A DNA stretch of 64,000 nucleotides from Bradyrhizobium centrolobii (GTDB taxonomy: Bacteria; Pseudomonadota; Alphaproteobacteria; Rhizobiales; Xanthobacteraceae), in NCBI RefSeq assembly GCF_001641635.1, contig NZ_LUUB01000054.1, positions 316,296 to 380,295 on the forward strand, read 5' to 3'. The notes under the pieces are model-generated. The model had not been told where the DNA came from. It ran no database searches and was given only the letters and a program-made list of their open reading frames with translations. Position numbers and translations under genes: made by a program. Positions 24,525 through 33,740 of this stretch are shown one piece after another (the first letter of the stretch is position 1; every line of letters begins with the position of its first letter).

Positions 24525-26572
24525 GCAGCAACACTCTTGCCTGAGCTTGGCCGATAGGCCGGTGCGTCCGGAAACAGGCCACGCCGGATGCCGACGAGGC
24601 CAATCAAGGCATCTTCTCGCGCGCGGTCATTGGGATCCTTGACGGCGCGGGCCAGCGCCAGATCGATGCTCGTCAGCAGCTCGAACGGCATTCCACCGCC
24701 CGCATATCTGCGGCAGGCAATGGCGAGCTGATCGAGCATATCGTCGATGACGTGGATGGTCGTCGCGGCGAGACCATAACGGGCGCGGCGCAGGTCGATG
24801 ATGTTCAGCCCGATGCGAAGTTGGACCAGGCTGTCGGCGTCGCGGCGATCGCTCTCGGAAAGGAAGGCGATGCGTTGTACCAGGAGTCCGAGCCGGTGCA
24901 GCATGAGGCCGGCAAACTCCGCGCGGTCGCGCTTGCCGCGACGCTCGGCGGCGACCGCGAGCGTCTTCCAGTTCGAGAGCACCAGGCGATTGGCGATCCA
25001 CTCCGCCCCCACCCCGCGCGCGATCCTGGTCACGAGCTCGGCGATGACGACACCGACGAAGAAGGCGACGGCGGAATTGGCGTAAGACGCGAAATCCGCG
25101 TTGTAGGTCGATTGCAGCGCGAGCAGCGTCGCCGTGTTGGCCGCGAGCGCCATGCCCGTTCCCGCGGTTGCCGGTCGTGCGATCAAAAGACCATAGAGCA
25201 GGAAGGTCGGAGCCAGCGCGAAGATGAGGACCTCGATATGGGAGATCGCAGGCACCAGCGCGAACAGGTAGATCGCGACGACCACGATGGCGACCAGCGA
25301 CCACAGGCCGAAGCTGCGGATGAAGCGCGCGGGCTCGTCCTGCGCGGCGAAGAACGAGCAGGCGACCGCTGCCATCATCGGCGCCGACGCGCCGTCCGGC
25401 CACCCGGTCCCGATCCAGAACGCGCAGCAGATCAGGATGGCGATGGCAGCACCGGCCGCCGACCACAATGCAAGGCCGCGATCCCTGTGGCGGACGGGCG
25501 CGGCGCCCGCCTCGGAATGGAACGCCAGATCGACGGTTGAGATGCTACGGCTCTCGGCGATCGCCTCGCTCAGCGCGCGGCAGTCGCGCGAGAGGTCGAC
25601 GAGTTCGCGCAGCCGCAATAGGAGGCTCGTGGTGATGATCCGCTCCCAGGATGCGCCGCCATCGAGCGTCGCCTGCCGCTCGGCGATCGTGGCGCGGATC
25701 TGGTCGGCGGGCTTCCGCGCGTTGACGTCGCCGGCAATCCATTGCGCCAGATCCTCGAGAAGCCGCTTCAGCTCGGGCTGTCGCCGCAAGGCCTCCTCGC
25801 CGAGCGCAGCCAGCCGGTCTTCGAGCGAGGCGATCACCGGCAGCAGCATCAGCATGCGCAGCCGGATCTCACTGAGACCGCTTACGGCGTTGCTGTCGGA
25901 CAACCGGTCATAGGCGAGATGGGTGGAGAGCGTGTCGATCTCGACGATGTCGGTCGCAAGCTGGAGGCGCCTCGCACGGCGCGTCTCGGTCGTGCCTTCG
26001 CGCAGCAGCACGGCCCGGCTGAGGCGGCGTGCATCCGACAGCCAGGCGTCGATGCGGCCGGCGACCGCGGGCGCAATGCTGCGTGGAAAAATAATGGTGG
26101 AGACGAGGCTGGCGCAGATGATGCCGAGGGAGATTTCCTCGAGCCTCGCCACCGCGGTATCGAAGATGTTGCCGGGCTCGGACACCGACGGAAAGCCGAT
26201 CAGCGCAACCGTGTATCCGGCCAGCATGAAGACATAGCTGCGCGGCGTGCCGTCGAGCAGCGACAGATAGAGGCAGAGCCCGACCCAGAGCGCGATCGCG
26301 AGGCACAGGAGTTCCGGCGCATCGATGAGGTTGGGCACCAGCGCCACCGTCATCGTCGCGCCGACCAGCGTGCCCATCACGCGGAAGAACGCCTTAGAGC
26401 TGGTCGCGCCCGCCAGCGGTTGCGAGGTGATATAGACGGTCGCCATCGCCCAATAAGGCCGCGGCAGGTCCATCGCCAAAGCGATGACGAGCGCCAGCAT
26501 CGACGCGGCAAACGTCTTCAAAGCGAAAATGAGGTCCGCGTGGCGGACCAGGAACGGCTCTTCGGCGCGCAT
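24521..26572 (-). CDS. FUSC-family aromatic acid efflux protein (AaeB-like)
   Basis: A 683-residue protein with the AaeB/FUSC layout: about six N-terminal helices including DLPRPYWAMATVYITSQPLAGAT and RVMGTLVGATMTVALVP, a long soluble central domain (about residues 165 to 360), then a second bundle of helices starting near LALWSAAGAAIAILICCAFW and a soluble C-terminal domain. Such proteins export hydroxybenzoate-type acids or similar compounds with an AaeA adaptor. It is the second gene after a MarR regulator (2-base gap). The substrate is inferred only from the family. Confidence 0.88.
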   Translation of the reverse strand: MRAEEPFLVRHADLIFALKTFAASMLALVIALAMDLPRPYWAMATVYITSQPLAGATSSKAFFRVMGTLVGATMTVALVPNLIDAPELLCLAIALWVGLCLYLSLLDGTPRSYVFMLAGYTVALIGFPSVSEPGNIFDTAVARLEEISLGIICASLVSTIIFPRSIAPAVAGRIDAWLSDARRLSRAVLLREGTTETRRARRLQLATDIVEIDTLSTHLAYDRLSDSNAVSGLSEIRLRMLMLLPVIASLEDRLAALGEEALRRQPELKRLLEDLAQWIAGDVNARKPADQIRATIAERQATLDGGASWERIITTSLLLRLRELVDLSRDCRALSEAIAESRSISTVDLAFHSEAGAAPVRHRDRGLALWSAAGAAIAILICCAFWIGTGWPDGASAPMMAAVACSFFAAQDEPARFIRSFGLWSLVAIVVVAIYLFALVPAISHIEVLIFALAPTFLLYGLLIARPATAGTGMALAANTATLLALQSTYNADFASYANSAVAFFVGVVIAELVTRIARGVGAEWIANRLVLSNWKTLAVAAERRGKRDRAEFAGLMLHRLGLLVQRIAFLSESDRRDADSLVQLRIGLNIIDLRRARYGLAATTIHVIDDMLDQLAIACRRYAGGGMPFELLTSIDLALARAVKDPNDRAREDALIGLVGIRRGLFPDAPAYRPSSGKSVAA

Positions 26573-26574
26573 GA

Positions 26575-27048
26575 CTATTTCGCCTCTGAAGCAGTCTTGG
26601 CGTCATGCAGGCGACTGGCCCGCTGCTCGATCCGCTGGAGCGTCTCGAAGGTTACTGCAAGTTCTTCAGCTCCGATATCCTTCAACAGGCTCGCCCGCAC
26701 CCGGCGCAGCACCCGATTGGTCTCCTCGACCTTGGCCTCGCCCGCTTTCGTGAGATGTAGCGTTTTGGCGCGCCGGTCGGTCGGATCCTCGCGGCGCTCC
26801 ACGAGGCCCTCGGCCTCGAGCAGGTCGATCAGGCGGACCAGCGAAGGCCCTTCGATGCCCAATTCATCGGCGAGCACGCCCTGGCGGACGTTTTCGCCCT
26901 GGCGCGACAGCACCAGAAGCGGAATCGCGGTCGCATAGGACAGGCCGTGATCGGACAGCGCCTGGTCGGACTCGCGCCGCCAGATGCGGCCAAGGCGTGT
27001 GATGAGCCGGCCGATCTCGGCGTGGATATGGGCCTGCGAGGGAGCCAT
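26575..27048 (-). CDS. MarR-family regulator of the efflux operon
   Basis: A 157-residue winged-helix regulator. Recognition helix region GVLADELGIEGPSLVRLIDLLEAEGLV and the wing RREDPTDRRAKTLHLT with the conserved Asp-x-Arg are clear. It is the first gene of the AaeXAB-like operon and divergent from an MFS exporter; the gap between them holds an 18-base inverted repeat. MarR proteins of this arrangement repress both directions until a phenolic ligand binds. Confidence 0.92.
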   Translation of the reverse strand: MAPSQAHIHAEIGRLITRLGRIWRRESDQALSDHGLSYATAIPLLVLSRQGENVRQGVLADELGIEGPSLVRLIDLLEAEGLVERREDPTDRRAKTLHLTKAGEAKVEETNRVLRRVRASLLKDIGAEELAVTFETLQRIEQRASRLHDAKTASEAK

Positions 27049-27091
27049 GCAAAATTAGATAGGACACGAACTATTAGCTTGCAACTATATA

Positions 27092-27109
27092 GTCCGACAT
27101 AGGTCGGAC
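27092..27109. promoter_or_regulatory. Inverted repeat in the marR/MFS divergent promoter
   Basis: GTCCGAC-ATAG-GTCGGAC: perfect seven-base arms with a four-base centre, midway between the divergent MarR and MFS genes. Next to it the repeated hexamer AACTAT (27069-27074 and 27083-27088) flanks TAGCTTGC. Either could be the MarR operator; the first is the more symmetric. Confidence 0.5.
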
Positions 27110-27140
27110 GATCACGAGAAAGCGAACGAGACAGCACGAT

Positions 27141-28367
27141 ATGGGACCGGGTACCGCGACAGAGGCACGGGAACTGATTGCGGGCGAAAGCGCGCTGACG
27201 CTGATCCCGACCTTCGTCGTCGTGGCCGTGGATGCCACGGGGATGGGAATCATCCTGCCGCTCCTGCCGTTCTATTCGCAGCGGCTCGGCGCCACGCCAT
27301 TCCTGGTCGGCGCGCTGATCTCGGTCTATGCCGTCTGCCAGCTCATCGCCGGCCCCGTGGTCGGCATGCTCTCGGACCGCTATGGCCGCAGGAAGGTGCT
27401 GGTCGTGAGCCAGATCGGGACCTTCGTCGGATTCGTGCTGCTCGCGCTCGCGGGCAACCTGACGCTGGTGTTCCTGGCGCGCATCATCGACGGCCTCACG
27501 TCCGGCAATATCTCGGTCGCTCACGCCTATGCCGCCGAGCACAGCGCGCCGGCGACGCGCAAGCAGGCGCTCGGCATGACGAGCGGCGCAATCGGAACGG
27601 GATTGCTGGTCGGCCCCGCGCTGTCGAGCCTCCTTGTCCACTACGGCGAAACTGCGCCGGTGTGGGCCGCGGCCGCGCTCTCATTGATCAGCATCCTCGC
27701 GACAATCGCCCTGCTCCCGCCGGATGATCCGGCCTCCGAGCCGCTCTACCAGCACCGCGTGCCCGAGCCGACGCTGACCCGCTCGATGCTCGGCATGCGT
27801 TACGCCTGGCGCCTGCTCGGCCTGCTCATCGTGTTCTTCTTCGTCAACTCGATGTTCCTGTCGCAGATCGGCCTGTTCCTGTCGGCGCGGTTCTCCTGGG
27901 ACGGACACCCCTTCGGCGCGCGCGAGCTCGGCTGGATGTTCGCCTATGCCGGCTTCATCAACATGGTGGTCCAGGGCTTTCTGATCACGCGCTCGAACCT
28001 GATCGCCTCCGACCGCAGCATCGTAGTGGCGGCGTTCGCCTGCATGGGTCTCGGATTTGCTGGCCTTGGGGCCGGCAACAATATCAGCCTGCTCGCCATC
28101 TACCTGACGCTGATCATCGTCGGCGCCATGTTCGCCCGCAGCACGCTGACGGCGGAGCTGTCGCGCAGCACCGCGATCAACCGCCAGGGCATGATCATGG
28201 GCCTCAATCAATCCTTGATGTCAGGCGCAAACATCAGCGCGCCGCTCGTGAGCGGCGCACTGATCGGCCATCGGCTCTTCGTCGCCTGGGCGCTGGCGAT
28301 GGCCGCGATTGCGGCGATTGGAGCGGCGCTGGCGGGCCAGTTGCTCGACACGCCGCGGACGCGATAG
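27141..28367 (+). CDS. MFS drug exporter, TetA/TCR-like (DHA1)
   Basis: A 408-residue 12-helix facilitator. It starts with DATGMGIILPLLPFYSQRLGA, the helix-1 pattern of tetracycline-type exporters, has motif A LSDRYGRRKVLV between helices 2 and 3, and GAIGTGLLVGPALSS corresponding to the antiporter motif C in helix 5. It is divergent from the MarR gene, so it is probably co-regulated with the AaeXAB-like system as a second export route for the same inducer. Confidence 0.9.
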   Translation: MGPGTATEARELIAGESALTLIPTFVVVAVDATGMGIILPLLPFYSQRLGATPFLVGALISVYAVCQLIAGPVVGMLSDRYGRRKVLVVSQIGTFVGFVLLALAGNLTLVFLARIIDGLTSGNISVAHAYAAEHSAPATRKQALGMTSGAIGTGLLVGPALSSLLVHYGETAPVWAAAALSLISILATIALLPPDDPASEPLYQHRVPEPTLTRSMLGMRYAWRLLGLLIVFFFVNSMFLSQIGLFLSARFSWDGHPFGARELGWMFAYAGFINMVVQGFLITRSNLIASDRSIVVAAFACMGLGFAGLGAGNNISLLAIYLTLIIVGAMFARSTLTAELSRSTAINRQGMIMGLNQSLMSGANISAPLVSGALIGHRLFVAWALAMAAIAAIGAALAGQLLDTPRTR

Positions 28368-28385
28368 CGGAGACGAAATCGCGTG

Positions 28386-28522
28386 TTCACCTCTCCCCAT
28401 CGGGGAGAGGTCGGATTGCGAAGCAATCCGGGTGAGGGGCCGCAGCGATCAGTGAGACCGTAACCCCTCACCCGGATCGCCTCTATCGATGCGATCCGAC
28501 CTCTCCCTACGGGAGAGGTGAA
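28386..28522. repeat. Large inverted repeat (family 2)
   Basis: Two arms of about 55 bases face each other: one opens TTCACCTCTCCCCATCGGGG and ends CCGGGTGAGGGG, the other opens CCCCTCACCCGGATCG and ends CCTACGGGAGAGGTGAA. Each arm also folds on its own through CTCTCCC and GGGAGAG. It sits between the convergent MFS gene and binding protein gene, where it could stop transcription from both sides. A related hairpin lies at 14526-14554. Confidence 0.8.
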
Positions 28523-28572
28523 GCGCACTCCTCGGCCCCCACCGATTCAACCAGTACCTTAGCGCCCTCGCC

Positions 28573-29481
28573 TCAATTCACCACGTACACGTCCGGATCG
28601 AAGCTCGAGCTCGGCTGCTTGAAGGCGTTGCGCAAGGCCGGAGACATCTGGACGTTGTAGTTGAGGCCGTTCGGCGGCGTCGGCGATTGCAGCCACTTCT
28701 TGTAGAGCACCTCGATCTCCGGGCTCTGGTAGAGCTCCGTGGTCGCGCGGTCGGCGAGCGCCTTGAACGGCGCATCCTCCCTTCGCAGCATGATCCCGTA
28801 GGGCTCGGGCTTCGAAAAGGTCTCTTCGCTGATCATGAACAGCGCCGGCTCCTTCGACCGCGCGATCGCGACCGCGAGCTGCACGTCGTCGAGCGCGTAG
28901 GCCTGGGCGCGGTCAGTCTCCAGCATCAGGAAGGCCTCGGCCTGGTCCTTGGCCGGCAGGATGTTGATGCCGAGATTGCGCTCGGTGTTGACTTTGGCGA
29001 GCTGCGTCAGATTGACCGATCCCGCCACCGCCGTGACCGCCTTGCCCTTGAGATCGTCGATGGTGTTGATCTTTGCAGCTTTCTTGGCGGCGAAGCGCGT
29101 TGCGCTCAGGAAATGCGTGTTGGTGAAGGCGACCTGCTTCTGGCGATCGGCATTGTTGGTGGTCGCCGAGCAGTGCAGATCGAGCGTGCCGTTGACCATC
29201 AGCGGAATGCGGTTCGACGACGTCACCGCAATGTAGTCCACGGCGATATCGGGCGTGCCGAGCTGCTTCTTCACGGCATCTACGATCTTGAGACAAATAT
29301 CCATGGCAAAGCCGACCGGCTTCTGGTTGCCATCGAGATAGCTGAAGGGAACGGAGGCCTCCTGATAGCCGAGCGTGATCTTCTTCGTTTCCTTGACCTT
29401 CTGGAGCGTACCTGAGAGATCTTCGGCCGAGGCGGCGCTCGCAAGACAAGTCAGGGCTAGAACAACGGTAGGTAAGCGCAT
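28573..29481 (-). CDS. Amino-acid ABC transporter binding protein, GltI-like, orphan
   Basis: A 302-residue periplasmic binding protein. Signal peptide MRLPTVVLALTCLASAASA is followed by DLSGTLQKVKETKKITLGYQ, then PFSYLDGNQKPVGFAMDIC and VTSSNRIPLMVNGTLDLHC, matching the glutamate/aspartate type (PBP2 fold). Two mature cysteines (ICLKI and LHCSAT) could form a disulfide. No permease or ATPase gene is adjacent, so it must share a transporter encoded elsewhere or act as a sensor. Confidence 0.9.
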   Translation of the reverse strand: MRLPTVVLALTCLASAASAEDLSGTLQKVKETKKITLGYQEASVPFSYLDGNQKPVGFAMDICLKIVDAVKKQLGTPDIAVDYIAVTSSNRIPLMVNGTLDLHCSATTNNADRQKQVAFTNTHFLSATRFAAKKAAKINTIDDLKGKAVTAVAGSVNLTQLAKVNTERNLGINILPAKDQAEAFLMLETDRAQAYALDDVQLAVAIARSKEPALFMISEETFSKPEPYGIMLRREDAPFKALADRATTELYQSPEIEVLYKKWLQSPTPPNGLNYNVQMSPALRNAFKQPSSSFDPDVYVVN

Positions 29482-29740
29482 CGGGGGTCCTCAAGGGGGT
29501 CATTGCCTGCGCCTTCATGCCGGGCGCCGCCATCAAGTTGATACCGCAGCCGCAGACGGGCTGCCAGACCAGCCTGCGCCTATCAGCTATCGCGACTTTT
29601 TATACATCGTGACGGCGGTTGGTCTCCGCCGACGCGAGCGGCCCTTGCTCCACCCCGTGCTGCGGCGCGAGGTCCGGAAATGCATGCACACATTTTGACC
29701 ATATCCCCGGCTCCGCTGCTGCCAAACTGGAGCTGCCGCA

Positions 29741-29770
29741 CGTGGGCAACTTGCTATAAGTTGGCCCACG
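29741..29770. promoter_or_regulatory. Inverted repeat just before an amidohydrolase gene
   Basis: CGTGGGCAACTT, GCTAT, then AAGTTGGCCCACG: eleven paired bases per arm with one bulged G, ending 7 bases before the start codon at 29777. It covers the place where a ribosome binding site should be, so it may be an operator or an RNA hairpin that limits translation. The rest of the 295-base gap holds no gene that I can support. Confidence 0.45.
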
Positions 29771-29776
29771 AAAGCC

Positions 29777-31042
29777 ATGGCCATGACTGCGCAGACCGCC
29801 TTTGACCTGATCATTCGGAACGTGTTGTTGCGCGGAGCCGCCACACCCGTCGATATCGGCGTGAAGGGCGGCAGAATCGCCGCCATTGAACCTAAGCTCG
29901 CTTGCGAGGCCGCCGAGATCTATGCCTACGGCCAGCTCGCCCTACCCGGCTTCGTCGACACCCATATCCATCTCGACAAGGCCTGCCTGCTCGGCCGCTG
30001 CGGGCACAATCACGGCAGTCTCGGCGATGCCATCCGTGCCGTATCGGCGATGAAGCGCGACTTCACTGTCAAGGACGTCTATGCGCGCGGCGCCAAGGTG
30101 ATCGAGCGCGCCATCGTGCAGGGCACGACGCGCATGCGCACCCATGTCGAGATCGATCCGCGCATCGGTTTGCGGAGTTTCGAGGCGGTGAAGGCGCTCA
30201 AGCGCGACTATGCCTGGGCGCTCGACCTCTCGCTCTGCGTCTTTCCGCAGGAGGGCCTGACCAACGATCCCGGCGCCGAGGAGCTCCTGGTCCAGGCGCT
30301 GCGCGACGGCGGCGAGGTGATCGGCGGCTGCCCCTATACTGACACCGACCCGAACGCGCATCTCGAACGCATTTTTGATCTCGCGCGGGAATTCAACGTC
30401 GATGTCGATCTTCATCTCGACTTCGATCTCGATCCATCCTGGTGGCACCTCGACGAGGTCTGCCGGCAGACCGAGCGCCACAACTATCAAGGGCGCGTGG
30501 CGATCGGCCATGCGACAAAACTCTCCGCGCTGCCGCCCGAGCGCCTGAAGGCGGCCATCGCACAATTGGCGAAAGCCGGCGTCGCCGTCACTGTGCTGCC
30601 CGCCACCGATCTCTATCTGATGGGGCGCGAGGCCACGCACAACGCGCCGCGCGGGCTGACGCTCGCCCACAAGCTCGCAGGCGATGGCGTCGTATGCTCG
30701 GTCGCCACCAACAACGTGCTCAACCCGTTCACGCCATTCGGCGATGCCTCGTTGCTGCGGATGGCGAATTTCTACGCCAATGTCGCGCATGCCTCCGTCG
30801 CCGACTTCGACACCTGCCTCGATCTCGTCACCGAGCTGCCCGCGCGGCTGATGAATCTCACCGACTACGGCATCAAGGTCGGTAATCCCGCCGACCTCAT
30901 CGTGCTCGATACGCAGGACAGCCGCTTCGCCATCGCCGAGCTCCCGGACATCGTGATGGGCTTCAAGAACGGTCGCCAGACGTTCGAGCGGCAGAGGCCG
31001 GTCCTGTTTGGTCCCTCTGGGCCCAGCGCTCCACGCGCCTGA
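29777..31042 (+). CDS. Cytosine-deaminase-like amidohydrolase
   Basis: A 421-residue amidohydrolase-superfamily protein. It shows the metal-binding H-x-H in GFVDTHIHLDKA near residue 60, a further His in VDLHLDFD near residue 214 and AIGHATKL near 243, as in CodA-type deaminases. In the last motif the paralogue downstream has GNDNIRDSWWPYGD but this protein has ATNNVLNPFTPFGD, so the aspartate that normally binds metal and shuttles protons is Asn here. The two amidohydrolases lie 71 bases apart on the same strand and probably form an operon. Substrate unknown; a cyclic amidine or N-heterocycle is likely from family. Confidence 0.85.
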   Translation: MAMTAQTAFDLIIRNVLLRGAATPVDIGVKGGRIAAIEPKLACEAAEIYAYGQLALPGFVDTHIHLDKACLLGRCGHNHGSLGDAIRAVSAMKRDFTVKDVYARGAKVIERAIVQGTTRMRTHVEIDPRIGLRSFEAVKALKRDYAWALDLSLCVFPQEGLTNDPGAEELLVQALRDGGEVIGGCPYTDTDPNAHLERIFDLAREFNVDVDLHLDFDLDPSWWHLDEVCRQTERHNYQGRVAIGHATKLSALPPERLKAAIAQLAKAGVAVTVLPATDLYLMGREATHNAPRGLTLAHKLAGDGVVCSVATNNVLNPFTPFGDASLLRMANFYANVAHASVADFDTCLDLVTELPARLMNLTDYGIKVGNPADLIVLDTQDSRFAIAELPDIVMGFKNGRQTFERQRPVLFGPSGPSAPRA

Positions 31043-31113
31043 TCTGCGCGCGTATTGCGTGGCGGCCAGGGCTGCGCGACTATTGCACTCACGACAAACG
31101 GAGGACGAACAGG

Positions 31114-32319
31114 ATGGCCTTCGATACGATGTTCCTGAATGCCCACTTCGACGGCGGCTCCCGACATCACATCGCCGTCAAGGACGGCCGTATCGCCGCG
31201 ATTACCACCACTGACGAACCTCCAGCCGCGACCGAGACGGTCGACCTCAACAATGCCCTCGTCGTCCCCGGCTTTGTCGAGGGTCATATCCATCTCGACA
31301 CCAGCTTCTATGGCGACGCCTGGCGGCCGCACAAGCCATGCACCCATGGCTTCGACGTGCGCGAGCGCGTGGCCTTTCAGGCCCAGAACATGGCGGAAGC
31401 AGCTCCAATGGATGTTCGGGCACGCAATCAGCTCGACCTCTGCATCGGACACGGCTCCACGCAGATGCGCAGCCATGTCATGGTCGACGGCTCGGTCGGC
31501 CTAAAGTCGCTCGAGACGATCTTGCGGGTGCGCGAGGAATACAGAGGGCTGATCGACATCCAGCTCGTCGCCTTTCCGCAGAGCGGCATTCTGGCGAGCC
31601 CGGGCACGCCGCAATTGCTGGACGACGCCATCAGGTTCGGTGCGAATGTCGTCGGCGGGCTCGATCCCGCGAGCTTTGATCGCGACGTCGAGAAGCATCT
31701 CGATGTGGTGTTCGGCGTGGCCGGCAAGCACGGTGTCGATGTCGACATTCACCTGCACGACAGCGGCACGCTGGGCGCCTTCGAGATCGAGCAGATCGCG
31801 GCGCGCACGCGGGCGCTCGGCATGGAAGGCCATGTCGCGATCAGCCACGCTTACGGGCTCGGCGACATCACGCCGGACCATCTCAAAGGTGTCGCAGATA
31901 CCCTTGCGCGCTCCGGCGTCGCCATCATGACGAACGCGCCGGGCGCACGTCCCTTCCCGCCGATCCTTGCCTTGCGCAATGCCGGCGTGACCGTCTTCAG
32001 CGGCAACGACAACATTCGCGACTCCTGGTGGCCTTACGGCGATGGCGACATGCTGCGTCGTGCAACGACCATCGGATATCGCTCGGGCTTCAACGTCGAC
32101 GAAGAACTGCGCGTCGCATTCGATCTCGTCACCCAGGCCGGCGCGAAGGCGCTTCGGCTCGAGGATTACGGCCTGCGAGTCGGCGCCAAGGCCGATTTCG
32201 TAACGCTGAATGCGGAACATGTGCCCGAGGCGGTCGTCGGGCCGCCGCAGGCGCGCTCCGTCTACAAGGAGGGTAAGCTCGTCGCATCAAACGGTAAGAT
32301 TGTCGGGAGACGCAGGTGA
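31114..32319 (+). CDS. Cytosine-deaminase-like amidohydrolase, intact active site
   Basis: A 401-residue paralogue of the preceding gene. All metal and catalytic positions of the CodA type are visible: GFVEGHIHLDTSF near residue 53, QMRSHVMVD, VDIHLHDSG near 210, AISHAYG near 240 and the aspartate in VFSGNDNIRD near 295. ACGGAGGACGAACAGG precedes the ATG. Enzymes of this family deaminate or hydrolyse pyrimidines, creatinine-like rings or triazine derivatives; the substrate cannot be fixed from sequence. Confidence 0.88.
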   Translation: MAFDTMFLNAHFDGGSRHHIAVKDGRIAAITTTDEPPAATETVDLNNALVVPGFVEGHIHLDTSFYGDAWRPHKPCTHGFDVRERVAFQAQNMAEAAPMDVRARNQLDLCIGHGSTQMRSHVMVDGSVGLKSLETILRVREEYRGLIDIQLVAFPQSGILASPGTPQLLDDAIRFGANVVGGLDPASFDRDVEKHLDVVFGVAGKHGVDVDIHLHDSGTLGAFEIEQIAARTRALGMEGHVAISHAYGLGDITPDHLKGVADTLARSGVAIMTNAPGARPFPPILALRNAGVTVFSGNDNIRDSWWPYGDGDMLRRATTIGYRSGFNVDEELRVAFDLVTQAGAKALRLEDYGLRVGAKADFVTLNAEHVPEAVVGPPQARSVYKEGKLVASNGKIVGRRR

Positions 32320-32494
32320 CGGTCAGGCCGGACGGCCGCATCGTACCGTTGATCTTCCACAGAGTACCACTCCCGGTAGTTTCCCGGACCGTAGACTCTC
32401 GCCGAATCCCGATAGAACTGCGCGTTGCAAGTCCGGCGGCGCGGATCATACTTGGGCCTGCACTGACGTCTGCATTCAACGAGGAAGCATCGAC

Positions 32495-32812
32495 ATGTTC
32501 AGCGCATTCAGCAGCATCGACTATGATTCCATCCGGACGATGACTCCGGTCGATGCGGCCGTGAAACGGCTCGACGGCATCGGGCATGTGCTGTCGGGCC
32601 TCGACATTTCCGCGATCCACACGCAGGACGACATGACGCGCGCACTCTGGACGCTGGACGCAGCCGACAAGTGCGTCCGCGCGGTTTTGGCCGAATTCCG
32701 CACCGAGCCCGACACGGAGCAACTCGTGCGCAAGTCCAGGAACCTGATCGACCTGATCGAACTCGCCCGCGACGAGGTCACGAGCTATCGCGGCAGCGAG
32801 GTGCTGAGCTGA
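32495..32812 (+). CDS. Hypothetical protein, 105 aa
   Basis: A soluble, mostly helical protein opening MFSAFSSIDYDSIRTMTPVD, with heptad-like segments in VDAAVKRLDGIGHVLSG and LVRKSRNLIDLIELARDE. GAGGAAG precedes the ATG at 32495, which is preferred to the upstream in-frame start because upstream residues are low-complexity. It converges on the oxidoreductase gene at 32820. No family recognised. Confidence 0.6.
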   Translation: MFSAFSSIDYDSIRTMTPVDAAVKRLDGIGHVLSGLDISAIHTQDDMTRALWTLDAADKCVRAVLAEFRTEPDTEQLVRKSRNLIDLIELARDEVTSYRGSEVLS

Positions 32813-32819
32813 AGGCGCG

Positions 32820-33740
32820 TCACGTCTTTCGATTGATTTTCGCCAGGATGCGGTCCGCCTCGGTACGCCAATCGGCGCTGCGGGCGAATTCCTTCGTTCC
32901 CTTCCTGCCGAACAGGCCGTCGTCGGCGAGATCGGCGACCCAGGCCTGGCGCTCGGCGGTGCCTTGCGCCGACCACGGCGTCAGCCCCGCCTCGCGCACG
33001 GTCTCCGCGACCTCCCGCACCTCCTCGGCACGGCGGCGGCCGTGCTCGATCACGCGCTGGAAGAAATAGGCACCCTGCTTCTCCCAGTTGATGCCGGGAA
33101 AGGTCTCGGCGAGCGAAGCGAACACCGCATCCTCCACGCCATAGGCGCGCGCGGTGGTGAAGCTTTCGATGACCATGGCCTCCAGGCCCTTGATCATGAT
33201 GCTGCGGCACATCTTCACCGCCGAAGATACGCCCAACTTGTCGCTGGCGACCTTGGCTGCGAAGCCGATCGCATTCAGGAGCGGCTCGAGCTCCTTCGCG
33301 CCGGGACCGCCGAGCAGAAGCGGCACCTTGATCCGATAAGGCGGCACCGAAGTCATCACCGCGCCCTCGACATAGCGCCCGCCGGCAGCGTCGATCGGCG
33401 CGGCGGCGCGCTGCTTGGCGCCGGGCGAGGCCGAGTTGAAATCGAGGAACCAGGTGCCCTGGTTGACCGCGGCCGCGCAGGCCTTGGCGACCGGCACGGC
33501 CTGGCTTGCGGTGACGGCCGAAACGATGAAGTCCGATTTCGCAGTCAGCTCGGCATGGGAGCCTGCGAGCGCCACGCCGAATTTAGCCGCGTGGTCCTTC
33601 AGCGGCGCGCCCTGTTCGCCTCCGAGCTTGATGTCATAAGCTGCGACCTTGATGTCCTGCTGGCGCAGGTCCTCGGCCAAAATCCTGCCGACCTCGCCGT
33701 AGCCGACCAGCCCTATCTGCCATCGCCTCGGATCCGACAT
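32820..33740 (-). CDS. NAD(P)-dependent oxidoreductase with DUF1932 domain
   Basis: A 306-residue protein of the 6-phosphogluconate/3-hydroxyisobutyrate dehydrogenase superfamily. The N-terminal Rossmann fold has IGLVGYGEVGRILAEDL; the middle has NSASPGAKQ where the family's catalytic loop lies and KLGVSSAVKMCRSIMIKG with the catalytic Lys region; the C-terminal part fits DUF1932. Its ATG overlaps the stop of the 33740-34609 gene. It is the last gene of the LigI/GalB/LigK operon, so it may reduce or oxidise a hydroxy or oxo acid of that pathway. It is not of the LigC (Gfo/Idh) type. Confidence 0.85.
   Translation of the reverse strand: MSDPRRWQIGLVGYGEVGRILAEDLRQQDIKVAAYDIKLGGEQGAPLKDHAAKFGVALAGSHAELTAKSDFIVSAVTASQAVPVAKACAAAVNQGTWFLDFNSASPGAKQRAAAPIDAAGGRYVEGAVMTSVPPYRIKVPLLLGGPGAKELEPLLNAIGFAAKVASDKLGVSSAVKMCRSIMIKGLEAMVIESFTTARAYGVEDAVFASLAETFPGINWEKQGAYFFQRVIEHGRRRAEEVREVAETVREAGLTPWSAQGTAERQAWVADLADDGLFGRKGTKEFARSADWRTEADRILAKINRKT

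Noticed and set aside
30865..31476. Minus-strand frame between the two amidohydrolases
   Set aside because: Compositional shadow of both genes; no motif and no ribosome site.
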